Assembly (NCBI RefSeq): GCF_051014685.1
Contig: NW_027478391.1
Span: 1,302,001 to 1,366,000, forward strand
Direction: 5' to 3'
DNA: 64,000 nt
DNA from: Ptiloglossa arizonensis
Taxonomy: Eukaryota > Arthropoda > Insecta > Hymenoptera > Colletidae
Part shown: positions 12,661 through 25,954 of the stretch, piece by piece
Position numbering within the stretch: position 1 is the stretch's first letter
How the letters are laid out: every line of letters begins with the position of its first letter
Translations under genes and position numbers: made by a program
Notes under the pieces: model-generated
Databases searched by the model: none
The model's input: the letters and a program-made list of their open reading frames with translations, nothing else
What the model was told of the DNA's origin: nothing

Positions 12661-14360
12661 TCAAACTCCCATATCTCGCGAACGGATTGACCTAACCCAA
12701 AAATTCCTATTGCATCTGAAAGTAGAAACTCGCCCGATTACAACGGTATGTTTATTTTTTCCCTAGGCCATTCTAGATAAGCGTTTGGAGCAGCAGAACT
12801 GCGAAAAATTTTTTGGCTTCTCAACCATTTCTTGGCTTCAAACTCCCATATCTCGCGAACGGATTGACCTAACCCAAAAATTCCTATTGCATCTGAAAGT
12901 AGAAACTCGCCCGATTACAACGGTATGTGTATTTTTTCCCTAGGCCATTCTGGTTAAGCGTTTGGAGCAGCAGAATCGCGAAAAATTTTTTGCCTTCTCA
13001 ACCATTCCTTGGCTTCAAAGTCCCATATCTCGCGAACGGATTGACCTAACCCAAAAATTCCTATTGCATCTGAAAGTAGAAACTCGCCCGATTACAACGG
13101 TATGTGTATTTTTTCCCTAGGCCATTCTGGTTAAGCGTTTGGAGCACAGAATTGTGAAAAATTTTTTGCCTTCTCTACCATTTCTTGACTTCAAACTCCC
13201 ATATCTCGCGAACGAATTGACCTAACCCAAAAATTCCTATTGCATCTGAAAGTAGAAACTCGCCCGATTACAACGGTATGTGTATTTTTTCCCTAGGCCA
13301 TTCTGGTTAAGCGTTCGGAACAGCAGAATTGCGAAAAATTTTTTGCCTTCTCAACCATTTCTTGTCTTCAAACTCCCATATCTCGCGAACGGATTGATCT
13401 AACCCAAAAATTCCTATTGCATCTGAAAGTAGAAACTCGCCCGATTACAACGGTATGTGTATTTTTTCCCTAGGACATTCAAGTTAAGCGTTTGGAGCAG
13501 CAGAATTGCGAAAAATTTTTTTCCTTCTCAACCATTTCTTGGCTTCAAAGTCCCATATCTCGCAAACGGATTGACCTAACCCAAAAATTCCTATTGCATC
13601 TGAAAGTAGAAACGCGCCCGATTACAACGGTATGTGTATTTTTTCCCTAGGCCATTCTGGTTAAGCGTTTGGAGCAGCAGAATTGCGAAAAATTTTTTGC
13701 CTTCTCAACAATTTCTTGGCTTCAAACTCCCATATCTCGCGAACGGATTGACCTAACCCAAAAATTCCTATTGCATCTGAAAGTAGAAACTCGCCCGATT
13801 ACAACGGTATGTTTATTTTTTCCCTAGGCCATTCTAGATAAGCGTTTGGAGCAGCAGAACTGCGAAAAATTTTTTGGCTTCTCAACCATTTCTTGGCTTC
13901 AAACTCCCATATCTCGCGAACGGATTGACCTAACCCAAAAATTCCTATTGCATCTGAAAGTAGAAACTCGCCCGATTACAACGGTATGTGTATTTTTTCC
14001 CTAGGCCATTCTGGTTAAGCGTTTGGAGCAGCAGAATCGCGAAAAATTTTTTGCCTTCTCAACCATTCCTTGGCTTCAAAGTCCCATATCTCGCGAACGG
14101 ATTGACCTAACCCAAAAATTCCTATTGCATCTGAAAGTAGAAACTCGCCCGATTACAACGGTATGTGTATTTTTTCCCTAGGCCATTCTGGTTAAGCGTT
14201 TGGAGCACAGAATTGTGAAAAATTTTTTGCCTTCTCTACCATTTCTTGACTTCAAACTCCCATATCTCGCGAACGAATTGACCTAACCCAAAAATTCCTA
14301 TTGCATCTGAAAGTAGAAACTCGCCCGATTACAACGGTATGTGTATTTTTTCCCCTAGGC
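12230..14360. repeat. 6-monomer (1,061-bp) duplication sharing a 1-nt deletion
   Basis: Copy one runs about 12,230-13,295 and copy two about 13,295-14,355. TCGCAAACGG is at 12,499 and 13,560 and GGAGCACAG is at 13,141 and 14,202, both pairs 1,061 bp apart. Six monomers would be 1,062; the missing base is the G lost from GGAGCAGCAG in both copies. The deletion is therefore older than this duplication. Copy one overlaps the end of the 14-monomer block, so part of that block was re-amplified here, which gives an order of events. A 1-nt C insertion (TTCCCCTAGG, 14,350) follows copy two. Confidence 0.85.
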
Positions 14361-15398
14361 CATTGTGGTTAAGCGTTTGGAGCAGCAGAATTGCGAAAAA
14401 TTTTTTGCCTTCTCTACCATTTCTTGACTTCAAACTCCCATATCTCGCGAACGGATTGACCTAACCCAAAAATTCCTATTGCATCTGAAAGTAGAAACTC
14501 GCCCGATTACAACGGTATGTGTATTTTTTCCCTAGGCCATTCTGGTTAAGCGTTTGGAGCAGCAGAATTGCGAAAAATTTTTTGCCTTCTCAACAATTTC
14601 TTGGCTTCAAACTCCCATATCTCGCGAACGAATTGACCTAACCCAAAAATTCCTATTGCATCTGAAAGTAGAAACTCGCCCGATTACAGCGGTATGTGTA
14701 TTGTTTCCCTAGGCCATTCTGGTTAAGCGTTTGGAGCAGCAGAACTGCGAAAAATTTGTTGTCTTCTCAACCATTTCTTAGCTTCAAACTCCCATATCTC
14801 GCGAACGGATTGACCTAAACCAAAAATTCCTGTTGCATCTGAAAGTAGAAACTCCCCCGATTACAACGGTATGTGTATTTTTTCCCTAGGCCATTCTGGT
14901 TAAGCGTTTGGAGCAGCAGAATTGCGAAAAATTTTTTGCCTTCACTACCATTTCTTGACTTCAAACTCCCATATCTCGCGAACGGATTGACCTAACCCAA
15001 AAATTCCTATTGCATCTGAAAGTAGAAACTCGCCCGATTACAACGGTATGTGTATTTTTTCCCTAGGCCATTCTGGTTAAGCGTTTGGAGCAGCGGAATT
15101 GCGAAAAATTTTTTGCCTTCTCAACAATTTCTTGGCTTCAAACTCCCATATCTCGCGAACGAATTGACCTAACCCAAAAATTCCTATTGCATCTGAAAGT
15201 AGAAACTCGCCCGATTACAACGGTATGTGTATTGTTTCCCTAGGCCATTCTGGTTAAGCGTTTGGAGCAGCAGAACTGCGAAAAATTTGTTGTCTTCTCA
15301 ACCATTTCTTAGCTTCAAACTCCCATATCTCGCGAACGGATTGACCTAAACCAAAAATTCCTGTTGCATCTGAAAGTAGAAACTCCCCCGATTACAAC
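14337..15398. repeat. 3-monomer (531-bp) tandem duplication
   Basis: The variant ACTCCCCCG occurs at 14,851 and 15,382, exactly 531 bp apart. Each is preceded by the same series: a CTACCATTTCTTGAC monomer, an AACAATTTCTTGG monomer with GAACGAATTG, then a TTTGTTGTC monomer introduced by TATTGTTTCCC. The same three-variant series is reused further right, near 19,860-20,350, 22,000-22,470 and 26,070-27,250. Confidence 0.75.
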
Positions 15399-18300
15399 GG
15401 TATGTGTATTTTTTCCCTAGGCCATTCAAGTTAAGCGTTTGGAGCAGCAGAATTGCGAAAAATTTTTTGCCTTCTCAACCATTTCTTGTCTTGAAACTCC
15501 CATATCACGCGAACGGATTGACCTAACCCAAAAATTCCTATTGCATCTGAAAGTAGAAACTCGCCCGACTACAACGGTATGTGTATTTTTTCCCTAGGCC
15601 ATTCTGGATAAGCGTTTGGAGCAGCAGAATGGTGAAAAATTTTTTGCCTCCTCAACCATTTCTTAGCTTCAAACTCCCATATCTCTCGAACGGATTGACA
15701 TAACGCAAAAATTCCTATTGCATCTGAAAGTAGAAACTCGCCCAATTACAACGGTATGTGTATTTTTTCCCTAGGCCATTCTGGTTAAGCGTTTGGAGCA
15801 GCAGAATTGCGAAAAATTTTTTGCCTTCTCTACCATTTCTTGGCTTCAAACTCCCATATCTCGCGAACGGATTGACCTAACCCAAAAATTCCTATTGCAT
15901 CTGAAAGTAGAAACTCGCCCGATTACAACGGTATGTTTATTTTTTCCCTAGGCCATTCTAGTTAAGCGTTTGGAGCAGCAGAATTGCGAAAAATTTTTTG
16001 GCTTCTCAACCATTTCTTGGCATCAAACTCCCATATCTCGCGAACGGATTGACGTAAGCCAAAAATTCCTTTTGCATCTGAAAGTAGAAACTCGCCCGAT
16101 TACAACGGTATGTGTATTTTTTCCCTAGGCCATTCTAGTTAAGCGTTTGGAGCAGCAGAATTGCGAAAAATTTTTTGCCTTCTCAACCATTTCTTGTCTT
16201 GAAACACCCATATCTCGCGAACGGATTGACCTAACCCAAAAATTCCTATTGCATCTGAAAGTAGAAACTCGCCCGACTACAACGGTATGTGTATTTTTTC
16301 CCTAGGCCATTCTGGATAAGCGTTCGGAGCAGCAGAATGGTGAAAAATTTTTTGCCTCCTCAACCATTTCTTAGCTTCAAACTCCCATATCTCTCGAACG
16401 GATTGACATAACGCAAAAATTCCTATTGCATCTGAAAGTAGAAACTCGCCCGATTACAACGGTATGTGTATTTTTTCCCTAGGCCATTCTGGTTAAGCGT
16501 TTGGAGCAGCAGAATTGCGAAAAATTTTTTGCCTTCTCTACCATTTCTTGGCTTCAAACTCCCATATCTCGCGAACGGATTGACCTAACCCAAAAATTCC
16601 TATTGCATCTGAAAGTAGAAACTCGCCCGATTACAACGGTATGTTTATTTTTTCCCTAGGCCATTCTAGTTAAGCGTTTGGAGCAGCAGAATTGCGAAAA
16701 ATTTTTTGGCTTCTCAACCATTTCTTGGCTTCAAACTCCCATATCTCGCGAACGGATTGACGTAACCCAAAAATTCCTTTTGCATCTGAAAGTAGAAACT
16801 CGCCCGATTACAGCGGTATGTGTATTTTTTCCCTAGGCCATTCTAGTTAAGCGTTTGGAGCAGCGGAATTGCGAAAAATTTTTTGCCTTCTCAACCATTT
16901 CTTGTCTTGAAACACCCATATCTCGCGAACGGATTGACCTAACCCAAAAATTCCTATTGCATCTGAAAGTAGAAACTCGCCCGATTACAACGGTATGTGT
17001 ATTTTTTCCCTAGGCCATTCTGGTTAAGCGTTTGGAGCAGCGGAATTGCGAAAAATTTTTTGCCTTCTCAACAATTTCTTGGCTTCAAACTCCCATATCT
17101 CGCGAACGAATTGACCTAACCCAAAAATTCCTATTGCATCTGAAAGTAGAAACTCGCCCGATTACAACGGTATGTGTATTGTTTCCCTAGGCCATTCTGG
17201 TTAAGCGTTTGGAGCAGCAGAACTGCGAAAAATTTGTTGTCTTCTCAACCATTTCTTAGCTTCAAACTCGCATATCTCGGGAACGGAATGACCTAAACCA
17301 AAAATTCCTGTTGCATCTGAAAGTAGAAACTCGCCCGATTACAACGGTATGTGTATTTTTTCCCTAGGCCATTCTGGTTAAGCGTTCGGACCAGCAGAAT
17401 TGCGAAAAATTTTTTGCCTTCTCAACCATTTCTTGTCTTCAAACTCCCATATCTCGCGAACGGATTGACCTAACCCAAAAATTCCTATTGCATCTGAAAG
17501 TAGAAACTCGCCCGATTACAACGGTATGTGTATTTTTTCCCTAGGCCATTCAAGTTAAGCGTTTGGAGCAGCAGAATTGCGAAAAATTTCTTGCCTTCTC
17601 AACCATTTCTTGTCTTGAAACTCCCATATCTCGCGAACGGATTGACCTAACCCAAAAATTCCTATTGCATCTGAAAGTAGAAACTCGCCCGACTACAACG
17701 GTATGTGTATTTTTTCCCTAGGCCATTCTGGATAAGCGTTTGGAGCAGCAGAATGGTGAAAAATTTTTTGCCTCCTCAACCATTTCTTAGCTTCAAACTC
17801 CCATATCTCTCGAACGGATTGACATAACGCAAAAATTCCTATTGCATCTGAAAGTAGAAACTCGCCCGATTACAACGGTATGTGTATTTTTTCCCTAGGC
17901 CATTCTGGTTAAGCGTTTGGAGCAGCAGAATTGCGAAAAATTTTTTGCCTTCTCTACCATTTCTTGGCTTCAAACTCCCATATCTCGCGAACGGATTGAC
18001 CTAACCCAAAAATTCCTTTTGCATCTGAAAGTAGAAACTCGCCCGATTACAACGGTATGTTTATTTTTTCCCTAGGCCATTCTAGTTAAGCGTTTGGAGC
18101 AGCAGAATTGCGAAAAATTTTTTGGCTTCTCAACCATTTCTTGGCTTCAAACTCCCATATCTCGCGAACGGATTGACGTAACCCAAAAATTCCTTTTGCA
18201 TCTGAAAGTAGAAACTCGCCCGATTACAACGGTATGTGTATTTTTTCCCTAGGCCATTCTGGTTAAGCGTTCGGAACAGCAGAATTGCGAAAAATTTTTT

Positions 18301-19288
18301 GCCTTCTCAACCATTTCTTGTCTTCAAACTCCCATATCTCGCGAACGGATTGACCTAACCCAAAAATTCCTATTGCATCTGAAAGTAGAAACTCGCCCGA
18401 TTACAACGGTATGTGTATTTTTTCCCTAGGCCATTCAAGTTAAGCGTTTGGAGCAGCAGAATTGCGAAAAATTTTTTAGCTTCTCAACCATTTCTTGTCT
18501 TGAAACTCCCATATCTCGCGAACGGATTGACCTAACCCAAAAATTCCTATTGCATCTGAAAGTAGAAACTCGCCCGACTACAACGGTATGTGTATTTTTT
18601 CCCTAGGCCATTCTGGATAAGCGTTTGGAGCAGCAGAATGGTGAAAAATTTTTTGCCTCCTCAACCATTTCTTAGCTTCAAACTCCCATATCTCTCGAAC
18701 GGATTGACATAAAGCAAAAATTCCTATTGCATCTGAAAGTAGAAACTCGCCCGATTACAACGGTATGTGTATTTTTTCCCTAGGCCATTCTGGTTAAGCG
18801 TTTGGAGCAGCAGAATTGCGAAAAATTTTTTGCCTTCACTACCATTTCTTGGCTTCAAACTCCCATATCTCGCGAACGGATTGACCTAACCCAAAAATTC
18901 CTATTGCATCTGAAAGTAGAAACTCGCCCGATTACAACGGTATGTTTATTTTTTCCCTAGGCCATTCTAGTTAAGCGTTTGGAGCAGCAGAATTGCGAAA
19001 AATTTTTTGGCTTCTCAACCATTTCTTGGCTTCAAACTCCCATATCTCGCGAACGGATTGACGTAACCCAAAAATTCCTTTTGCATCTGAAAGTAGAAAC
19101 TCGCCCGATTACAACGGTATGTGTATTTTTTCCCTATGCCATTCAAGTTAAGCGTTTGGAGCAGCAGAATTGCGAAAAATTTTTTGCCTTCTCAACCATT
19201 TCTTGTCTTGAAACACCCATATCTCGCGAACGGATTGACCTAACCCAAAAATTCCTATTGCATCTGAAAGTAGAAACTCGCCCGATTA
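15398..19288. repeat. Mixed higher-order zone with AATGGTG and CTCTCGAAC monomers
   Basis: Nothing but satellite lies here. The AATGGTG marker occurs near 15,631, 16,339, 17,755 and 18,640, spacings of four, eight and five monomers. It is linked to TCTCTCGAACGG and GACATAACGC. The usual series is a CATTCAAG/TCTTGAAAC monomer, then the AATGGTG monomer, then CTCTACC, then TTTTTTGGCTTC with GACGTAACCC. Irregular spacing suggests one 4-monomer unit interrupted by insertion of other monomers. At 19,135 a CCTATG change removes the usual TAG. Confidence 0.65.
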
Positions 19289-20998
19289 CAAGAGTATGTG
19301 TATTTCTTCCCTAGGCCATTCTGGTTAAGCGTTTGGAGCAGCGGAATTGCGAAAAATTTTTTGCCTTCTCAACAATTTCTTGGCTTCAAACTCCCATATC
19401 TCGCGAACGGAATGACCTAAACCAAAAATTCCTGTTGCATCTGAAAGTAGAAACTCGCCCGATTACAACGGTATGTGTATTTTTTCCCTAGGCCATTCTG
19501 GTTAAGTGTTCGGACCAGCAGAATTGCGAAAAATTTTTTGCCTTCTCAACCATTTCTTGTCTTCAAACTCCCATATCTCGCGAACGGATTGACCTAACCC
19601 AAAATTTCCTATTGCATCTGAAAGTAGAAACTCGCCCGATTACAACGGTATGTGTATTTTCTCCCTAGGCCATTCAAGTTAAGCGTTTGGAGCAGCAGAA
19701 TTGCGAAAAATTTTTTGCCTTCTCAACCATTTCTTGTCTTGAAACTCCCATTTCTCGCGAACGAATTGACCTAACCCAAAAATTCCTATTGCATCTGAAA
19801 GTAGAAACTCGCCCGATTACAACGGTATGTGTATTTTTTCCCTAGGCCATTCTGGTTAAGCGTTTGGAGCAGCAGAATTGCGAAAAATTTTTTGCCTTCT
19901 CTACCATTTCTTGACTTCAAACTCCCATATCTCGCGAACGGATTGACCTAACCCAAAAATTCCTATTGCATCTGAAAGTAGAAACTCGCCAGATTACAAC
20001 GGTATGTGTATTTTTTCCCTAGGCCATTCTGGTTAAGCGTTTGGAGCAGCAGAACTGCGAAAAATTTTTTGCCTTCTCAACAATTTCTTGGCTTCAAACT
20101 CCCATATCTCGCGAACGAATTGACCTAACCCAAAAATTCCTATTGCATCTGAAAGTAGAAACTCGCCCGATTACAACGGTATGTGTATTGTTTCCCTAGG
20201 CCATTCTGGTTAAGCGTTTGGAGCAGCAGAACTGCGAAAAATTTGTTGTCTTCTCAACCATTTCTTAGCTTCAAACTCCCATATCTCGCGAACGGATTGA
20301 CCTAAACCAAAAATTCCTGTTGCATCTGAAAGTAGAAACTCCCCCGATTACAACGGTATGTGTATTTTTTCCCTAGGCCATTCTGGTTAAGCGTTCGGAG
20401 CAGCAGAATTGCGAAAAATTTTTTGCCTTCTCAACCATTTCTTGTGTTCAAACTCCCATATCTCGCGAACGGATTGACCTAACCCAAAAATTCCTTTCGC
20501 AACTGAAAGTAGAAACTCGCCCGATTACAACGGTATGTGTATTTTTTCCCTAGGCCATTCTAGTTAAGCGTTTGGAGCAGCAGAATTGCGAAAAATTTTT
20601 TGCCTTCTCAACCATTTCTTGTCTTGAAACACCCATATCTCGCGAACGGATTGACCTAACCCAAAAATTCCTATTGCATCTGAAAGTAGAAACTCGCCCG
20701 ATTACAACGGTATGTGTATTTTTTCCCTAGGCCATTCTGGATAAGCGTTTGGAGCAGCAGAATTGTGAAAAATTTTTTGCCTTCTCAACCATTTCTTAGC
20801 TTCAAACTCCCATATCTTTCGAACGGATTGACCTAACGCAAAAATTCCTATTGCATCTGAAAGTAGAAACTCGCCCGATTACAACGGTATGTGTATTTTT
20901 TCCCTAGGCCATTCTGGTTAAGCGTTTGGAGCAGCAGAATTGCGAAAAATTTTTTGCCTTCTCTACCATTTCTTGTCTTCAAACTGCCATATCTCGCG
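19288..20998. repeat. Dispersed duplicated block, copy A
   Basis: About 9.7 monomers here match the block at 24,244-25,954, offset by exactly 4,956 bp (28 monomers). Shared rare variants are ACAAGAGTATG with TTTCTTCCC (19,288), TTTTCTCCC, CCCATTTCTCGCG, CTCGCCAGATT, TTCCTTTCGCAACTG (20,491) and TCTTTCGAACGG. Similarity ends after AAACTGCCATATCTCGCGAACG, where copy A continues GATTGACTT and copy B AATTGACCT. The copies are not adjacent: about 3.2 kb of other monomers lies between them. Confidence 0.8.
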
Positions 20999-21254
20999 AA
21001 CGGATTGACTTAACCCAAAAATTCCTATTGCATCTGAAAGTAGAAACTCGCCCGATTACAACGGTATGTGTATTTTTTCCCTAGGCCATTCAAGTTAAGC
21101 GTTTGGAGCAGCAGAATTGCGAAAAATTTTTTGCCTTCTCAACCATTTCTTGTCTTGAAACTCCCATATCTCGCGAACGGATTGACCTAACCCAAAAATT
21201 CCTATTGCATCTGAAAGTAGAAACTCGCCCGATTACAACGGTATGTGTATTTTT

Positions 21255-23400
21255 TCCCTAGGCCATTCTGGTTAAGCGTTTGGAGCAGCGGAATTGCGAA
21301 AAATTTTTTGCCTTCTCAACAATTTCTTGGCTTCAAACTCCCATATCTCGCGAACGAATTGACCTAACCCAAAAATTCCTATTGCATCTGAAAGTAGAAA
21401 CTCGCCTGATTACAACGGTATGTGTATTGTTTCCCTAGGCCATTCTGGTTAAGCGTTTGGAGCAGCAGAACTGCGAAAAATTTGTTGTCTTCTCAACCAT
21501 TTCTTAGCTTCAAACTCGCATATCTCGCGAACGGAATGACCTAAACCAAAAATTCCTGTTGCATCTGAAAGTAGAAACTCGCCCGACTACAACGGTATGT
21601 GTATTTTTTCACTAGGCCATTCTGGTTAAGCGTTCGGACCAGCAGAATTGCGAAAAATTTTTTGCCTTCTCAACCATTTCTTGTCTTCAAGCGCCCATAT
21701 CTCGCGAACGGATTGACCTAACCCAAAAATTCCTATTGCATCTGAAAGTAGAAACTCGCCCGATTACAACGGTATGTGTATTTTTTCCCTAGGCCATTCA
21801 AGTTAAGCGTTTGGAGCAGCAGAATTGCGAAAAATTTTTTGCCTTCTCAACCATTTCTTGTCTTGAAACTCCCATATCTCGCGAACGAATTGACCTAACC
21901 CAAAAATTCCTATTGCATCTGAAAGTAGAAACTCGCCCGATTACAACGGTATGCGTATTTTTTCCCTAGGCCATTCTGGTTAAGCGTTTGGAGCAGCAGA
22001 ATTGCGAAAAATTTTTTGCCTTCTCTACCATTTCTTGACTTCAAACTCCCATATCTCGCGAACGGATTGACCTAACCCAAAAATTCCTATTGCATCTGAA
22101 AGTAGAAACTCGCCCGATTACAACGGTATGTGTAATTTTTCCCTAGGCCATTCTGGTTAAGCGTTTGGAGCAGCAGAATTGCGAAAAATTTTTTGCCTTC
22201 TCAACAATTTCTTGGCTTCAAACTCCCATATCTCGCGAACGAATTGACCTAACCCAAAAATTCCTATTGCATCTGAAAGTAGAAACTCGCCCGATTACAA
22301 CGGTATGTGTATTGTTTCCCTAGGCCATTCTGGTTAAGCGTTTGGAGCAGCAGAACTGCGAAAAATTTGTTGTCTTCTCAACCATTTCTTAGCTTCAAAC
22401 TCCCATATCTCGCGAACGGATTGACCTAAACCAAAAATTCCTGTTGCATCTGAAAGTAGAAACTCCCCCGATTACAACGGTATGTGTATTTTTTCCCTAG
22501 GCCATTCTGGTTAAGCGTTTGGAGCAGCGGAATTGCGAAAAATTTTTTGCCTTCTCAACAATTTCTTGGCTTCAAACTCCCATATCTCGCGAACGAATTG
22601 ACCTAACCCAAAAATTCCTATTGCATCTGAAAGTAGAAACTCGCCTGATTACAACGGTATGTGTATTGTTTCCCTAGGCCATTCTGGTTAAGCGTTTGGA
22701 GCAGCAGAACTGCGAAAAATTTGTTGTCTTCTCAACCATTTCTTAGCTTCAAACTCGCATATCTCGCGAACGGAATGACCTAAACCAAAAATTCCTGTCG
22801 CATCTGAAAGTAGAAACTCGCCCGATTACAACGGTATGTGTATTTTTTCCCTAGGCCATTCTGGTTAAGCGTTCGGACCAGCAGAATTGCGAAAAATTTT
22901 TTGCCTTCTCAACCATTTCTTGTCTTCAAGCTCCCATATCTCGCGAACGGATTGACCTAACCCAAAAATTCCTATTGCATCTGAAAGTAGAAACTCGCCC
23001 GATTACAACGGTATGTGTATTTTTTCCCTAGGCCATTCAAGTTAAGCGTTTGGAGCAGCAGAATTGCGAAAAATTTTTTGCCTTCTCAACCATTTCTTGT
23101 CTTGAAACTCCCATATCTCGCGAACGAATTGACCTAACCCAAAAATTCCTATTGCATCTGAAAGTAGAAACTCGCCCGATTACAACGGTATGTGTATTTT
23201 TTCCCTAGGCCATTCTGGTTAAGCGTTTGGAGCAGCAGAATTGTGAAAAATTTTTTGCCTTCTCTACCATTTCTTGACTTCAAACTCCCATATCTCGCGA
23301 ACGGATTGACCTAACCCATAAATTCCTATTGCATCTGAAAGTAGAAACTCGCCCGATTACAACGGTATGTGTATTTTTTCCCTAGGCCATTCTGGTTAAG
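21255..23400. repeat. 7-monomer (1,239-bp) tandem duplication
   Basis: CTCGCCTGATT occurs at 21,401 and 22,640, exactly seven monomers apart. The following monomers also pair: AACTCGCATATC with CGGAATGACC, then a GGACCAG monomer with CTTCAAGC (CTTCAAGCGCCC in the first, CTTCAAGCTCCC in the second), then CATTCAAG with GAATTG, then a CTACC/TTGACTT monomer. It lies between the two dispersed blocks and partly explains their separation. Confidence 0.8.
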
Positions 23401-24243
23401 CGTTTGGAGCAGCAGAATTGCGAAAAATTTTTTGCCTCCTCAACCATTTCTTAGCTTCAAACTCCCATATCTCTCGAACGGATTGACATAACGCAAAAAT
23501 TCCTATTGCATCTGAAAGTAGAAACTCGCCCGATTACAACGGTATGTGTATTTTTTCCCTAGGCCATTCTGGTTAAGCGTTTGGAGCAGCAGAATTGCGA
23601 AAAATTTGTTGCCTTCTCTACCATTTCTTGGCTTCAAACTCCCATATCTCGCGAACGGATTGACCTAACCCAAAAATTCCTATTGCATCTGAAAGTAGAA
23701 ACTCGCCCGATTACAACGGTATGTTTATTTTTTCCCTAGGCCATTCTAGTTAAGCGTTTGGAGCAGCAGAATTGCGAAAAATTTTTTGGCTTCTCAACCA
23801 TTTCTTGGCTTCAAACTCCCATATCTCGCGAACGGATTGACGTAACCCAAAAATTCCTTTTGCATCTGAAAGTAGAAACTCGCCCGATTACAACGGTATG
23901 TGTATTTTTTCCCTAGGCCATTCTTGTTAAGCGTTCGGACCAGCAGAATTGCGAAAAATTTTTTGCCTTCTCAACCATTTCTTGTCTTGAAACTCCCATA
24001 TCTCGCGAACGGATTGACCTAACCCAAAAATTCCTATTGCATCTGAAAGTAGAAACTCGCCCGACTACAACGGTATGTGTATTTTTTCCCTAGGCCATTC
24101 TGGATAAGCGTTTGGAGCAGCAGAATGGTGAAAAATTTTTTGCCTCCTCAACCATTTCTTAGCTTCAAACTCCCATATCTCTCGAACGGATTGACATAAC
24201 GCAAAAATTCCTATTGCATCTGAAAGTAGAAACTCGCCCGATT

Positions 24244-25954
24244 ACAAGAGTATGTGTATTTCTTCCCTAGGCCGTTCTGGTTAAGCGTTTGGAGCAGAGG
24301 AATTGCGAAAAATTTTTTGCCTTCTCAACAATTTCTTGGCTTCAAACTCCCATATCTCGCGAACGGAATGACCTAAACCAAAAATTCCTGTTGCATCTGA
24401 AAGTAGAAACTCGCCCGATTACAACGGTATGTGTATTTTTTCCCTAGGCCATTCTGGTTAAGCGTTCGGACCAGCAGAATTGCGAAAAATTTTTTGCCTT
24501 CTCAACCATTTCTTGTCTTCAAACTCCCATATCTCGCGAACGGATTGACCTAACCCAAAAATTCCTATTGCATCTGAAAGTAGAAACTCGCCCGATTACA
24601 ACGGTATGTGTATTTTCTCCCTAGGCCATTCAAGTTAAGCGTTTGGAGCAGCAGAATTGCGAAAAATTTTTTGCCTTCTCAACCATTTCTTGTCTTGAAA
24701 CTCCCATTTCTCGCGAACGAATTGACCTAACCCAAAAATTCCTATTGCATCTGAAAGTAGAAACTCGCCCGATTACAACGGTATGTGTATTTTTTCCCTA
24801 GGCCATTCTGGTTAAGCGTTTGGAGCAGCAGAATTGCGAAAAATTTTTTGCCTTCTCTACCATTTCTTGACTTCAAACTCCCATATCTCGCGAACGGATT
24901 GACCTAACCCAAAAATTCCTATTGCATCTGAAAGTAGAAACTCGCCAGATTACAACGGTATGTGTATTTTTTCCCTAGGCCATTCTGGTTAAGCGTTTGG
25001 AGCAGCAGAACTGCGAAAAATTTTTTGCCTTCTCAACAATTTCTTGGCTTCAAACTCCCATATCTCGCGAACGAATTGACCTAACCCAAAAATTCCTATT
25101 GCATCTGAAAGTAGAAACTCGCCCGATTACAACGGTATGTGTATTGTTTCCCTAGGCCATTCTGGTTAAGCGTTTGGAGCAGCAGAACTGCGAAAAATTT
25201 GTTGTCTTCTCAACCATTTCTTAGCTTCAAACTCCCATATCTCGCGAACGGATTGACCTAAACCAAAAATTCCTGTTGCATCTGAAAGTAGAAACTCCCC
25301 CGATTACAACGGTATGTGTATTTTTTCCCTAGGCCATTCTGGTTAAGCGTTCGGAGCAGCAGAATTGCGAAAAATTTTTTGCCTTCTCAACCATTTCTTG
25401 TGTTCAAACTCCCATATCTCGCGAACGGATTGACCTAACCCAAAAATTCCTTTCGCAACTGAAAGTAGAAACTCGCCCGATTACAACGGTATGTGTATTT
25501 TTTCCCTAGGCCATTCTAGTTAAGCGTTTGGAGCAGCAGAATTGCGAAAAATTTTTTGCCTTCTCAACCATTTCTTGTCTTGAAACACCCATATCTCGCG
25601 AACGGATTGACCTAACCCAAAAATTCCTATTGCATCTGAAAGTAGAAACTCGCCCGATTACAACGGTATGTGTATTTTTTCCCTAGGCCATTCTGGATAA
25701 GCGTTTGGAGCAGCAGAATTGTGAAAAATTTTTTGCCTTCTCAACCATTTCTTAGCTTCAAACTCCCATATCTTTCGAACGGATTGACCTAACGCAAAAA
25801 TTCCTATTGCATCTGAAAGTAGAAACTCGCCCGATTACAACGGTATGTGTATTTTTTCCCTAGGCCATTCTGGTTAAGCGTTTGGAGCAGCAGAATTGCG
25901 AAAAATTTTTTGCCTTCTCTACCATTTCTTGTCTTCAAACTGCCATATCTCGCG
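24244..25954. repeat. Dispersed duplicated block, copy B
   Basis: This is the second copy of 19,288-20,998. ACAAGAGTATG is at 24,244 and TTCCTTTCGCAACTG at 25,447, both 4,956 bp from their partners. Copy-specific changes include GGAGCAGAGGAATT (24,294) where copy A has GGAGCAGCGGAATT, GGCCGTTC for GGCCATTC next to it, and ordinary AAAAATTCC where copy A has AAAATTTCC near 19,603. The few differences over 1.7 kb point to a recent copying event relative to monomer divergence. Confidence 0.8.
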
